The notes below the pieces were generated by a model. That model was given only the letters and a program-made list of their open reading frames with translations. It had not been told where the DNA came from and did no database searches. A program made the position numbers and the translations under genes. From positions 1 through 64,000 of the forward strand of contig NZ_JMQI01000050.1 of the NCBI RefSeq assembly GCF_000695625.1: DNA of 64,000 bases, written 5' to 3'. Shown here one piece after another: positions 18,585-26,585 of the stretch (within the stretch, counting starts at the first letter, position 1; each line of letters begins with the position of its first letter). The DNA comes from Amycolatopsis rifamycinica (GTDB lineage: Bacteria > Actinomycetota > Actinomycetes > Mycobacteriales > Pseudonocardiaceae).

Positions 18585-19765
18585 GGCGTCCACCCCGCGT
18601 CGGCGTGTTCGGCCTGCTCGGCTCGGGGAACCTCGGCAACGACGGTTCCCTCGAAGCCGTGCTCGGCTACCTGCGCGCCGAGTACCCGGACGCGGTGCTG
18701 AGCGCCCTGGTCGGCGGCCCGGACCTCGTCCGCGACCGGTACGGCCTCGACGCGACGCCGCTGCACTGGAACCAGTCCGAGTACGAGACGGCGTCCGGCC
18801 TGCGCTCGATCGTCCTCAAGGGACTCGGCAAGCTGGTCGACGTCGGCCGCACGGCCGCCTGGGTCCGGAAGCAGGACGTCGTCATCGTGCCCGGCATGGG
18901 CGTGCTCGAAGCGACGCTGCCGCTGCGTCCCTGGGGTTTCCCGTATTCGCTTTTTCTCCTCTCCGCCACCGGGCGCCTGTTCGGCACCAAGGTGGCACTC
19001 GTCTGTGTCGGCGCCAACGAGATCAGCGCCCGGGCGACGCGCACCCTGGTCCGCTGGTCCGGCCGGCTCGCCGCCTACCGCTCCTACCGCGACGACATCT
19101 CGCGCGACGCCATGCGCGCCATGGGCGTCGACACGAGTGCCGACGGGGTCTATCCCGACCTCGCGTTCTCCCTTCCCACCCCGGCCGCCGACGGCAAGCC
19201 GGGCACCGTCGGCGTCGGCGTGATGGCCTACTACGGCGGCAACGACGACCGCGCCGAGGCCGACCGCATCTACCGTCACTACGTCGACACGATGAACCGT
19301 TTCGTCGCGTGGCTCGTTGACCAGGGCAGACCCGTCCGGCTGTTCATCGGTGACCGGATCGACCGGCAGGTCGTCGACGAGATCATCGAGCAGACCGCTT
19401 CCCCGCTGGTGACGGCGGCTCCGGCGGAGACCCTGGACGAGCTGATGCACGAGATGGCCGCGGTGGACAGCGTGGTGGCCACGCGCTACCACAACGTGCT
19501 CTGCGCCCTGAAGGTCGCGAAGCCGACCGTGGCGATCGGCTACGCACCGAAGAACGACGTCCTCATGGCGGAGATGGGCCTCGAGGGCTTCACCCAGCGG
19601 GCGAAGACCGTCGGCTTCCACCGGCTTGTCGAACAATTCACCGAACTGGAGAACCGTTCGGCCGAACTTCGCCAGACGCTCCAGGAACGGAACGAGATGA
19701 ACGCGCAACGGCTCAAGGACCAGTTCGCCGCGCTTTCGGCGGCCCTCTTCGGGGGTGGGCGATGA
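18581..19765 (+). CDS. Polysaccharide pyruvyl transferase family protein
   Basis: Predicted to transfer pyruvate from phosphoenolpyruvate to a sugar as a ketal, adding negative charge; 394 residues (CsaB/WcaK-type, PF04230). It starts VRRPPRVGVFGLLGSGNLGN, containing the family GSGNLGND segment. The C-terminal signature VVATRYHNVLCALKVAKPTV matches the conserved xxxRxHxxxxA motif, followed by YAPKN. The C-terminal 50 residues form a charged, probably coiled helix (FTELENRSAELRQTLQERNE). GTG start overlapping the GT2 stop. Pyruvylation is a common decoration of acidic exopolysaccharides. Confidence 0.9.
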   Translation: MRRPPRVGVFGLLGSGNLGNDGSLEAVLGYLRAEYPDAVLSALVGGPDLVRDRYGLDATPLHWNQSEYETASGLRSIVLKGLGKLVDVGRTAAWVRKQDVVIVPGMGVLEATLPLRPWGFPYSLFLLSATGRLFGTKVALVCVGANEISARATRTLVRWSGRLAAYRSYRDDISRDAMRAMGVDTSADGVYPDLAFSLPTPAADGKPGTVGVGVMAYYGGNDDRAEADRIYRHYVDTMNRFVAWLVDQGRPVRLFIGDRIDRQVVDEIIEQTASPLVTAAPAETLDELMHEMAAVDSVVATRYHNVLCALKVAKPTVAIGYAPKNDVLMAEMGLEGFTQRAKTVGFHRLVEQFTELENRSAELRQTLQERNEMNAQRLKDQFAALSAALFGGGR

Positions 19766-20310
19766 AGGCCATTCCGGTGCCCGAGATCGACGGTGCGTAT
19801 CTGTTCGAACCCACCCCGCATACGGACCAACGCGGATTTTTCAGCCGGACGTTCGACCGCGACGTCGTCGCGTCGGTCGGGATCGACCCGGACGGCTTCG
19901 CCCAGGACAGTCTTTCCCGCTCCCGCAAGGGCGTCGTCCGCGGGATGCACCTGCGCGGCGGGGCCGGCGAGGCGAAGCTGGTGCGGTGTTCGCACGGCGC
20001 GATCTTCGATGTCGTCGTGGATCTCCGACCGGATTCGCCGACATTCCGGAATGTGAAAACCTTCGAACTCTCCGGTGAGACGCAGGTTTCCGTGTACATC
20101 CCGGCGGGCTGCGCGCACGGATTCCAGTCACTCACTGATCCCTCTGACGTTTCGTACCGTATCGATCGGCCGCATGATCCGAACGAAGACATTACGATCT
20201 CGTACAAAGACCCCGAACTGGACATTTCCTGGCCACTTTCGGTCACAATGGTCAGTGACCGGGACGAACGGGCGCCCTCCCTCGGAGAGGCGTTGAAATC
20301 AACGAGGTGA
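19762..20310 (+). CDS. rfbC: dTDP-4-dehydrorhamnose 3,5-epimerase-like protein
   Basis: Cupin-fold epimerase acting on dTDP-4-keto-6-deoxyhexoses, 182 residues, family-normal. Seen are HTDQRGFFSRTF (substrate-binding Arg), QDSLSRSRKGVVRGMHLRG with the catalytic His in RGMHL, and the YIPAGCAHGFQSL segment. The base composition is lower in GC than in its neighbours, with A/T-ending codons, so this gene may have a separate origin. Start ATG overlaps the pyruvyltransferase stop. It works with RfbA products, though rfbB is not seen here. A 5-epimerase or 3-epimerase-only specificity is possible. Confidence 0.9.
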   Translation: MKAIPVPEIDGAYLFEPTPHTDQRGFFSRTFDRDVVASVGIDPDGFAQDSLSRSRKGVVRGMHLRGGAGEAKLVRCSHGAIFDVVVDLRPDSPTFRNVKTFELSGETQVSVYIPAGCAHGFQSLTDPSDVSYRIDRPHDPNEDITISYKDPELDISWPLSVTMVSDRDERAPSLGEALKSTR

Positions 20311-21635
20311 GCCACGACATGGGAACGAACCTGCCCCGCTCCACGGAGGCGAACGAGCGGTTGCACCGGGTCATCCCGGGCGGTGCGCACACCTACGCCA
20401 AGGGCTCGGACCAGTATCCCGAAGGGATGGCCCCGGTCATCTCCCACGGCCGCGGCGGCCATGTCTGGGACGTCGACGGCAACGAGTATGTCGAGTACGG
20501 CGCCGGGCTGAGAGCCGTCAGCCTCGGCCACGCCCACCCGCGGGTCGTCGAAGCGGTGCGCGGCGAGCTGGACAAGGGCAGCAACTTCATCCGCCCGTCG
20601 ATCATCGAGGCCGAAGCCGCCGAGCGGTTCCTCGAGAACGTCCCGACGGCCGACATGGTGAAGTTCACCAAGAACGGCTCCGACGCGACGACCGCCGCGG
20701 TCCGGCTGGCCCGCGCCGCCACCGGCCGCAAGCTCGTCGCCAAGTGCGCCGACCACGCCTTCTTCTCCACCGACGACTGGTTCATCGGCACCACGCCGAT
20801 GAACGCGGGCATCCCGGAGGAGACGACGGAAGCGACGGTGTCCTTCCCGTACGGCGACCTTCAGGCCGCGGAGGAGCTGCTGCAGCGCCACGAGGGCGAG
20901 ATCGCGTGCATGATCCTGGAGGCGGCCGCGGCGGTGGAGCCGCCGCCGGGGTACCTGCAGGGCCTGCGCGAGCTCGCCACCCGCCACGGCGTCGTCCTGG
21001 TCTTCGACGAGATGATCACCGGCTTCCGCTGGTCCGCCCACGGCGCCCAGGGGCTCTACGGCGTCACGCCCGACCTCTCGACGTTCGGCAAGGCCCTCGG
21101 CAACGGCTTCGCGGTGTCGGCGCTGGCGGGCAAGCGGGAGCTGATGGAGCTCGGCGGCCTGCGCACCGACCGCGAGCGGGTGTTCCTGCTCTCGACCACG
21201 CACGGCGCGGAGACCCACTCGCTGGCCGCCGCGATGGCGGTCATGGACGTCTACCGCGACGAGGACGTCATCGGCAGGCTGCACGCCCTCGGCGACCGGC
21301 TCGCCGCCGGTGTCCGCGAGGTGGCGGCCGGGATCGGCGTCGAGGACCACGTGGTCGTCCGCGGCCGGGCCAGCAACCTGGTCTTCGGCACGCTCGACGA
21401 ACAGGGCAAGCCGTCGCAGCCGTACCGGACACTGTTCCTGCGCGAGCTGATCAGCGGCGGCGTGCTCGGACCGTCCTTCGTGGTCAGTGCCGCGCTCACC
21501 GAAGCCGACATCGACAAGACCATCGACGTCGTCGCCCAGGCCTGCACGGTGTACCGGAAGGCCCTGGACGCGAACGACCCCACGCCGTGGATGGGCGGGC
21601 GCCCGGTGCAGCCCGTGTTCCGCAAACACGCCTGA
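20307..21635 (+). CDS. PLP-dependent aminotransferase, glutamate-1-semialdehyde aminomutase-like
   Basis: Class III fold-type I PLP enzyme of 442 residues. GAGLRAVSLGHAHPRVVEAV, the GSDATTAAVRLARAATGR phosphate-binding region, VLVFDEMITGFRW (cofactor Asp) and the Schiff-base Lys in LSTFGKALGNGFA are all visible. It resembles HemL, but its place as the last gene of a sugar operon suggests an aminosugar or amino-acid-like decoration rather than tetrapyrrole synthesis. GTG start overlaps the rfbC stop; an ATG at 20319 is an alternative. Whether it is a mutase or a transaminase cannot be settled from sequence. Confidence 0.85.
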   Translation: MSHDMGTNLPRSTEANERLHRVIPGGAHTYAKGSDQYPEGMAPVISHGRGGHVWDVDGNEYVEYGAGLRAVSLGHAHPRVVEAVRGELDKGSNFIRPSIIEAEAAERFLENVPTADMVKFTKNGSDATTAAVRLARAATGRKLVAKCADHAFFSTDDWFIGTTPMNAGIPEETTEATVSFPYGDLQAAEELLQRHEGEIACMILEAAAAVEPPPGYLQGLRELATRHGVVLVFDEMITGFRWSAHGAQGLYGVTPDLSTFGKALGNGFAVSALAGKRELMELGGLRTDRERVFLLSTTHGAETHSLAAAMAVMDVYRDEDVIGRLHALGDRLAAGVREVAAGIGVEDHVVVRGRASNLVFGTLDEQGKPSQPYRTLFLRELISGGVLGPSFVVSAALTEADIDKTIDVVAQACTVYRKALDANDPTPWMGGRPVQPVFRKHA

Positions 21636-21728
21636 TCCCCGCACGGGCGGGCCGGATTCACCCGTTGGGTCCGACGAGGACACTTGAGGGTGACTGTTTT
21701 CCGGCCCGTTCGTGCGTAACTTCCTGCC

Positions 21729-23210
21729 ATGGGCAGATCTCGTGCGGTACTCGTCGCTGCTTGCTCGCTCCTGATCGCCGTCGCGTGCCCGGCGGTCGCG
21801 CGCGGCGCGGAGGGGCCGGGCCCGGTCTGCGGCCACCAACCCGCCGAACACCAGCGGCCACCCTCCGGAGCCGTCGCCGTCGACCCGGCCGTCGACGGCG
21901 ACCTTTCCGCCAAGACGGCGGCGCACCCGGCGGGCACGACGTTCTGGCTGGCGCCCGGCACCCACACGCTCGGCAAGGACGAGTACGGCCAGGTCGTCCC
22001 CAAGGACGGCGACGTCTACCTCGGCGCGCCGAACGCGGTCGTCGACGGCCGCGGCGTCAACCGGGCGGCCTTCACCCAGCAGGCCCGCGACGTGCAGATC
22101 CGCGGGCTCACCATCCGCGGCTTCGTCGCGCTGCAGGACCAGGGCGTGGTCAACCACGACTCCGGCGACGGCTGGCTCATCGAGAACACCACGATCGAGG
22201 ACAACGCGGGCGCGGGGCTGATGGCCGGCGCCGGCCAGGTCGTGCGGCACAGCTGCCTCCGCGACAACGGGCAGTATGGGCTCAACGCGTACCAGGCGGG
22301 CGACGGCATCACCGGGCTCGTGCTGGAGGGCAACGAGATCACCGGCAACAACACCGGTGACTGGGAAGCGAAGGTGCCGGGCTGCGGGTGCAGCGGCGGC
22401 GCCAAGTTCTGGGCCGTGAACGGGGCCGACATCCGCGGCAACTGGGTGCACGGCAACCACGGCGCGGGCCTGTGGGCCGACACGAACAACAACGACTTCC
22501 TCGTCGAGGACAACCTGTTCGAGGCCAACGACGCCGAGGCCCTGTTCTACGAGACCAGCTACAACCTCGTGCTGCGCGGCAACACGTTCCGCCGCAACAC
22601 CCTGGTCCAGGGCCGCACGTTCGCGGGCCGCGGCGACAACTTCCCGGTGGCGACGGTGTACCTGTCGGAATCGGGCGGCGAGCCGCGCGTGCGGGCCCGG
22701 ACGTCGGCCATCGACATCAGCGGCAACACGTTCGAGGACAACTGGGCCGGGATCACGTTGTGGGAGAACGCCGACCGCTTCTGCAACAGCCCGGCGAACA
22801 CCTCGACGGGCTACTGCACCAAGACGGCGGCGAAGTCTTCGTGCACCGCGGGCGCGATCGAGAAGGCCCCGGCGTACGACGACTGCCGCTGGAAGACGCA
22901 GCGGGTGGAGATCCACGGCAACACCTTCCGGCTCGATCCCGGCCGCATCGGCTGCACGAGCCTGTGCGGGCGGATGTCCCTGCTGTCCAACTTCGGGACG
23001 TTCCCGGACTGGTCGCCCTACAAGGGAACGGTGGTCGAGGAGGCCATCACGTTCCGCCAGGCCAACCGCTGGCACGACAACACGTACGCCGGGCCGTGGG
23101 CTTTCGTGGTGCATGACACCTCCATGACGGTGGATGCTGCGGGCTGGCAGGCGAAGCCCTACGCGCAGGACGAGTGCTCTTCGTTCGGCGGTGGGTCCGC
23201 CGGCTGCTGA
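21729..23210 (+). CDS. Secreted right-handed parallel beta-helix protein
   Basis: Exported protein of 493 residues with a Sec signal (VLVAACSLLIAVACPAVARG), then a beta-helix with about ten short rungs, for example LTIRGF, TTIEDNAGAGLMAG, NEITGNNTGDW, NWVHGNHGAGLWADTNNN and NTFRRN. It is Cys-rich in its second half (GCGCSGG, CNSPANTS, CTSLCGRM), suggesting disulphides outside the cell. A close paralogue is the lipoprotein at 26586-28112, with the same order of motifs. Beta-helix folds of this kind include uronate epimerases (AlgG type) and polysaccharide lyases. A role in trimming or epimerising the exported glycan is inference. Confidence 0.85.
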   Translation: MGRSRAVLVAACSLLIAVACPAVARGAEGPGPVCGHQPAEHQRPPSGAVAVDPAVDGDLSAKTAAHPAGTTFWLAPGTHTLGKDEYGQVVPKDGDVYLGAPNAVVDGRGVNRAAFTQQARDVQIRGLTIRGFVALQDQGVVNHDSGDGWLIENTTIEDNAGAGLMAGAGQVVRHSCLRDNGQYGLNAYQAGDGITGLVLEGNEITGNNTGDWEAKVPGCGCSGGAKFWAVNGADIRGNWVHGNHGAGLWADTNNNDFLVEDNLFEANDAEALFYETSYNLVLRGNTFRRNTLVQGRTFAGRGDNFPVATVYLSESGGEPRVRARTSAIDISGNTFEDNWAGITLWENADRFCNSPANTSTGYCTKTAAKSSCTAGAIEKAPAYDDCRWKTQRVEIHGNTFRLDPGRIGCTSLCGRMSLLSNFGTFPDWSPYKGTVVEEAITFRQANRWHDNTYAGPWAFVVHDTSMTVDAAGWQAKPYAQDECSSFGGGSAGC

Positions 23211-23375
23211 TCACGAGCATGCCGACGGGGTCCGACACTTTCAAACGCCATTTCCGTCGAAGACACAGATTTCCGTTGTGGCATAAGGGAAAAGTCGCGA
23301 ACGGAGAATTTCGGCGCGACTGTTCACCCGATTCAGCGACTGGCATTCGCACGGGTGTTCGGTACCGTCGAAGAC

Positions 23376-23510
23376 ATGACCGCATCGACAGCCAGCATGT
23401 CCACAGTGGACTCTTTCGCCCACCGCCCCGGCGGGCGACCGACTCTCGACTCCGCGCCCTGGCGCGCGCTCAGAGCCGGTCGGCCACCCGATCCACCACC
23501 CAAGCCGTAG
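23376..23510 (+). pseudogene. Possible N-terminal remnant of a + strand gene
   Basis: A 44-codon frame, MTASTASMSTVDSFAHRPGG followed by RPTLDSAPWRALR, runs from an ATG into the 3' end of the PAP2 gene. It lies downstream of 160 bases of comparatively AT-richer sequence that looks like a promoter zone. The peptide resembles the short disordered head seen on actinobacterial polyprenyl glycosylphosphotransferases; I recall this pattern but cannot verify it. If right, an initiating sugar transferase has been lost by deletion with a breakpoint near 23465. The region 23211-23469 otherwise shows no gene. Confidence 0.25.
23399..23411 (+). repeat. GTCCA-N3-TGGAC palindrome, copy 4
   Basis: GTCCACAGTGGAC, between the two convergent gene blocks and inside the short remnant frame, read there as TCC-ACA-GTG-GAC. 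Confidence 0.7.
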
Positions 23511-24117
23511 CCGGGACGGCGGCCAGCGCAGCGCAGAACCCGCCGAGGGCGTCTGTCGGGTAGTGCGCGCCCAACGCCACCTCGGCCCAGCCCATCACCA
23601 GCCCGGCCACCACCGCCAACCCCAGCGCCAGTGCGGCCCCGGCGGGGCGCCCCAGCCCCAGCCGCTGGGTGAGCACCAGCGCGATGATCAGCGCGAGCGC
23701 CGTCGCCAGGGCCGTGTGCCCGCTCGGGTACGACAGGAACTCGCCGTGGATGGTGCGGCCGACCACCGGCTTCAGCACCGTCGTCACCGCGACCGTCACC
23801 GCGACACCCAGCACCGTCACCACGGCCGTCCGGACGAGGCGGACCAGCCAGCACACTGCCGAAAGGAGCGCGATCAGGATCACCGACCCCACCGGCTCGC
23901 CACCGAAGTCGACGACCAGGGCGACGTACCGCCATGGCGGCTGGACCGGATAGAGCGAAGGGAGCACAGCCGCGTCGATGCCGGTCAGGCTCGCGTCGCG
24001 GAAGTGCAGGATGCCGAGCGCCACGACGACCGCGGTCGCCAGGGCGGCCGTCATCGCCAGCGGGGCGCGCAGTGCGGCCGGCAGGGCCGCGGGCGCGGTC
24101 CGGACCAGCTGCCTCAC
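23470..24117 (-). CDS. PAP2-family membrane phosphatase
   Basis: Predicted integral membrane lipid phosphatase, 215 residues, with six hydrophobic segments. The three PAP2 signatures are present: K-x6-RP-like KPVVGRTIHG (Gly-Arg in place of RP), YPSGHTALA, and an SR-x5-H-x3-D-like stretch ending LGAHYPTDALGG with catalytic His. It could dephosphorylate undecaprenyl diphosphate released by the glycan polymerase (inference from context). GTG start overlapping the GT4 stop. It is the last gene of the long - strand block. Confidence 0.88.
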   Translation of the reverse strand: MRQLVRTAPAALPAALRAPLAMTAALATAVVVALGILHFRDASLTGIDAAVLPSLYPVQPPWRYVALVVDFGGEPVGSVILIALLSAVCWLVRLVRTAVVTVLGVAVTVAVTTVLKPVVGRTIHGEFLSYPSGHTALATALALIIALVLTQRLGLGRPAGAALALGLAVVAGLVMGWAEVALGAHYPTDALGGFCAALAAVPATAWVVDRVADRL

Positions 24118-25283
24118 GCCTCGATCGCCGCCTCGTAACCGGCGATCAAGCGGTCCAGGCCGACCGCGGGGGTGAAGTCCTTCTCGTACCGGACGCGGGC
24201 CGCGTCGCCCATGTCGCGGTTGCGGTCGCCGATCACCGCGCGCAGGCGGTCGGCGAGTGAGGCCGCGTCGTTCGGGACGTGCAGCAGGCCCGTCACTCCG
24301 TCGTCGACGAGTTCGGGGAACGCGCCGTGCGCGGCCGCGACCGTCGGCACGCCGGCGGCCATCGCCTCGACCACCACCAGGCCGAAGGCTTCCAGCCACG
24401 TCGAGGGGGCGACCACCGCCACCGCGTCGGCGGTCAGGGCACGGCATTCCGCCTTGTTCTGCAGGCCGACGTACGAGACGTCGTCGCGGGTGGCGGCCCA
24501 GGCCGCGACCTGGTCCTGCATCGGGCCGGTCCCGGCGATGACCAGCGGCACGCCCAAGGCACCGTCGAGACGCTCCCAGGCGCGCATCAGCAGGCCGACC
24601 CCCTTCTCCTCGGTGACGCGGCCGAGGAACAGCACGTGCCGTCCGGCGCCGGTCCGGCGGACACCGGGGTCGGTGACGAAGTTGTGCTTCACCGCCATCC
24701 GCTCGCCGGGCATCCCGGCCGACACCAGGAGGTCACGTTGGGCCGCCGAAATGCAGAAGAACCGGGAAACGCCCGTCCACCACCGGCGCCGGTTCGCGAC
24801 CATGCTCGCCGCCATCGGGAGCGTGGCCGCGCTGGAACCGCGGTAGCAGCCGTGCTTCACCGCCGGCAGCGGTGAGCCGCCGACGCACTCGGTGCAGATG
24901 CGGCCGTCGCGGTGGAGCGTGCCGGGCGGGCAGACCATCGTGTAGTTGTGCAGTGTCGCGACCGCGGGCACGCCCGCGTCCGCGCACGCGGCGACCACCG
25001 ACGGCGACAGCAGCGGGAACGTGTTGTGGATGTGCACGACGTCCGGGCGCGACGCCCGCAGCCGGCCGGCGAGCTCCTTCCGCACCGCCGGGTTCCACGG
25101 CACCATCAGCGGCACCGCGGCCTTGCGGGGCAGCGGCATCTCCGCGATGTCGTCGCTGCGGCGTTCGAACAACGACACCTGGTGACCGCCCTCGGCGAGG
25201 AGCGTCACCTCCGCGTCGACGACGTTGTTCTCGCCGCTCGGCTGCTCGGACCGGTACCGGTTGTGCACCACGAGCACCTTCAC
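24114..25283 (-). CDS. Glycosyltransferase family 4 (GT-B)
   Basis: Retaining GT-B glycosyltransferase of 389 residues. The N-terminal acceptor domain starts VKVLVVHNRYRSEQPSGENN. The C-terminal donor domain has FLGRVTEEKGVGLLMRAWER and the E-x7-E-like nucleotide-sugar motif in TWLEAFGLVVVEAMAAGVPTV. It has a conserved CTEC-type Cys stretch (RICTECVGG) seen in some GT4 enzymes of capsule clusters. GTG start overlaps the polymerase-like gene's stop by four bases. It adds one sugar to the lipid-linked unit; donor unknown. Confidence 0.92.
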   Translation of the reverse strand: MKVLVVHNRYRSEQPSGENNVVDAEVTLLAEGGHQVSLFERRSDDIAEMPLPRKAAVPLMVPWNPAVRKELAGRLRASRPDVVHIHNTFPLLSPSVVAACADAGVPAVATLHNYTMVCPPGTLHRDGRICTECVGGSPLPAVKHGCYRGSSAATLPMAASMVANRRRWWTGVSRFFCISAAQRDLLVSAGMPGERMAVKHNFVTDPGVRRTGAGRHVLFLGRVTEEKGVGLLMRAWERLDGALGVPLVIAGTGPMQDQVAAWAATRDDVSYVGLQNKAECRALTADAVAVVAPSTWLEAFGLVVVEAMAAGVPTVAAAHGAFPELVDDGVTGLLHVPNDAASLADRLRAVIGDRNRDMGDAARVRYEKDFTPAVGLDRLIAGYEAAIEA

Positions 25284-26584
25284 GCGCCTGCACCTCGCAC
25301 GTCTGCCCCCTTCGCCGGGATGAATGCTTGTTCGTCGTACTGCGGCACCCCGCGGACCAGCAGTGACGCGGCGACCGCCAGGTGCAGCAGGTACGGCGAC
25401 GCGTCGCCGAGACCCGCTTCGGTGTAGGAGGCCGAAACGCAGTAGGTGATCAAAAAGATCGCGCACGCCCTCGCCAGCGAAGGCGGCCGCAGGACCGCGA
25501 CGACGCTCAAGGTGAGCAAGAACGCGGCGACCAACGCAATGCCCAGGAAACCCTGCTCGTGGTAGATCGCGAGCCAGCTGTTGTCGATCGGGAGGCCGTC
25601 GTAGGACTTGTCCGTCAGGCCGACGCCGAAGATGTACTCCGCCGTCGTCCGCGGGGCCTCCAGCAGCGCGTCCCACACCTTCGCGCGGCCGGTCAGGCTG
25701 GAGAAGTTGTCGGCGCTCTGCCCGCGGAGGAACCACGTCTGCAGCGCACCCGCCAGGACCACGCCGGCCACCCCGCCGATACCGACCGTCCACGCGAACA
25801 CCTTCCGGGCGCGGGCACTGGTCAGCACCATCGACAGGAAGGCCACCGCCAGGCCGGCGACGAGGCCGAGCGTCGCCGTGCGGGTGTGCGTGAGCAGCAG
25901 CAGTCCCAGCACCGGTACCACGATCCCCAGCGCGCTGCGCCAGGTCGTGCGGCGCCCGAACCAGAGGAGGAGCGTGAGCCCGGAGATGACCGCTGCGTAC
26001 TGGCCGATCTGCGGCGGGGTCAGCGGCCAGACCGCGCCCGAAAGCCGGCCGCCGTACTCCTCCGGCATCGCGTTGCCGGGCGAGATCACCAGGCCGACCG
26101 CCACCGACGCGAGCACGACCGCGTACGTGCGGATGTGGTACCGGACGAAGCTGAACCCGCCGTCCCACCAGCGGGTCAGCAACCAGAGCGTGGAGACGAA
26201 CACCGTGAGCCGGAAGCACCGGAACAGCGCGCCGAAGCCCTCCTGGAGGTCGGCGCTGGAGAGGATGCTGGCCCCCAGCAACACCGTCAGCAGGGTCAGG
26301 TACGCGCTCGGGCGGATCCGCAGGTGCTTGTTCAGGGCCAGCGCGATCACGAAGGCCGTCATCAGCGAGCCCATGGTGACCAGCTGGCTGACCGACCGCG
26401 GCAGCGGGAGGACCGTCTTGGCGCCGGTCGAGCCGAGCGTGTTGAGGATCAGGAGCGCCCACGCCAGGCCGGCCCACTTCGGCGTCGAAGACGCCGGCTC
26501 GGGCGCGGCGTCGCCGCGGAGGCCGCTCAGCCCGGTCGATCCGGTCGATCCGGCCCGACCGGCCGGTCCGGTGTGTGCGGTCAT
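25280..26584 (-). CDS. O-antigen ligase/Wzy polymerase-like membrane protein
   Basis: Integral membrane protein of 434 residues with about ten hydrophobic segments and a large periplasm-side loop, as in the Wzy_C/O-antigen ligase family. The loop bears TGRAKVWDALLEAPRTTAEY and GLTDKSYDGLPIDNSWLAIY. The GRxxxW and DN(S/E)W features are typical of this family. The N-terminus carries a Gly/Ser/Thr-rich cytosolic head. It starts one base after the beta-helix stop. It is the best candidate for the glycan polymerase of the locus. Confidence 0.85.
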   Translation of the reverse strand: MTAHTGPAGRAGSTGSTGLSGLRGDAAPEPASSTPKWAGLAWALLILNTLGSTGAKTVLPLPRSVSQLVTMGSLMTAFVIALALNKHLRIRPSAYLTLLTVLLGASILSSADLQEGFGALFRCFRLTVFVSTLWLLTRWWDGGFSFVRYHIRTYAVVLASVAVGLVISPGNAMPEEYGGRLSGAVWPLTPPQIGQYAAVISGLTLLLWFGRRTTWRSALGIVVPVLGLLLLTHTRTATLGLVAGLAVAFLSMVLTSARARKVFAWTVGIGGVAGVVLAGALQTWFLRGQSADNFSSLTGRAKVWDALLEAPRTTAEYIFGVGLTDKSYDGLPIDNSWLAIYHEQGFLGIALVAAFLLTLSVVAVLRPPSLARACAIFLITYCVSASYTEAGLGDASPYLLHLAVAASLLVRGVPQYDEQAFIPAKGADVRGAGA

Positions 26585-26585
26585 G

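Noticed and set aside
11324..21635. A secondary-metabolite (glycosylated antibiotic) cluster, suggested by C-methyltransferase and RfbA/RfbC genes
   Set aside because: No polyketide, peptide synthetase or tailoring genes are present; the flippase, copolymerases and polymerase-like gene indicate a polysaccharide.
20307..21635. A hemL gene for tetrapyrrole biosynthesis
   Set aside because: It is the last gene of a sugar operon with overlapping starts, and no other hem gene is nearby; the family includes many non-heme paralogues.
19713..23114. Long - strand open frame opposite rfbC, the aminotransferase and the beta-helix gene
   Set aside because: Antisense shadow; the + strand genes carry catalytic residues and a signal peptide.
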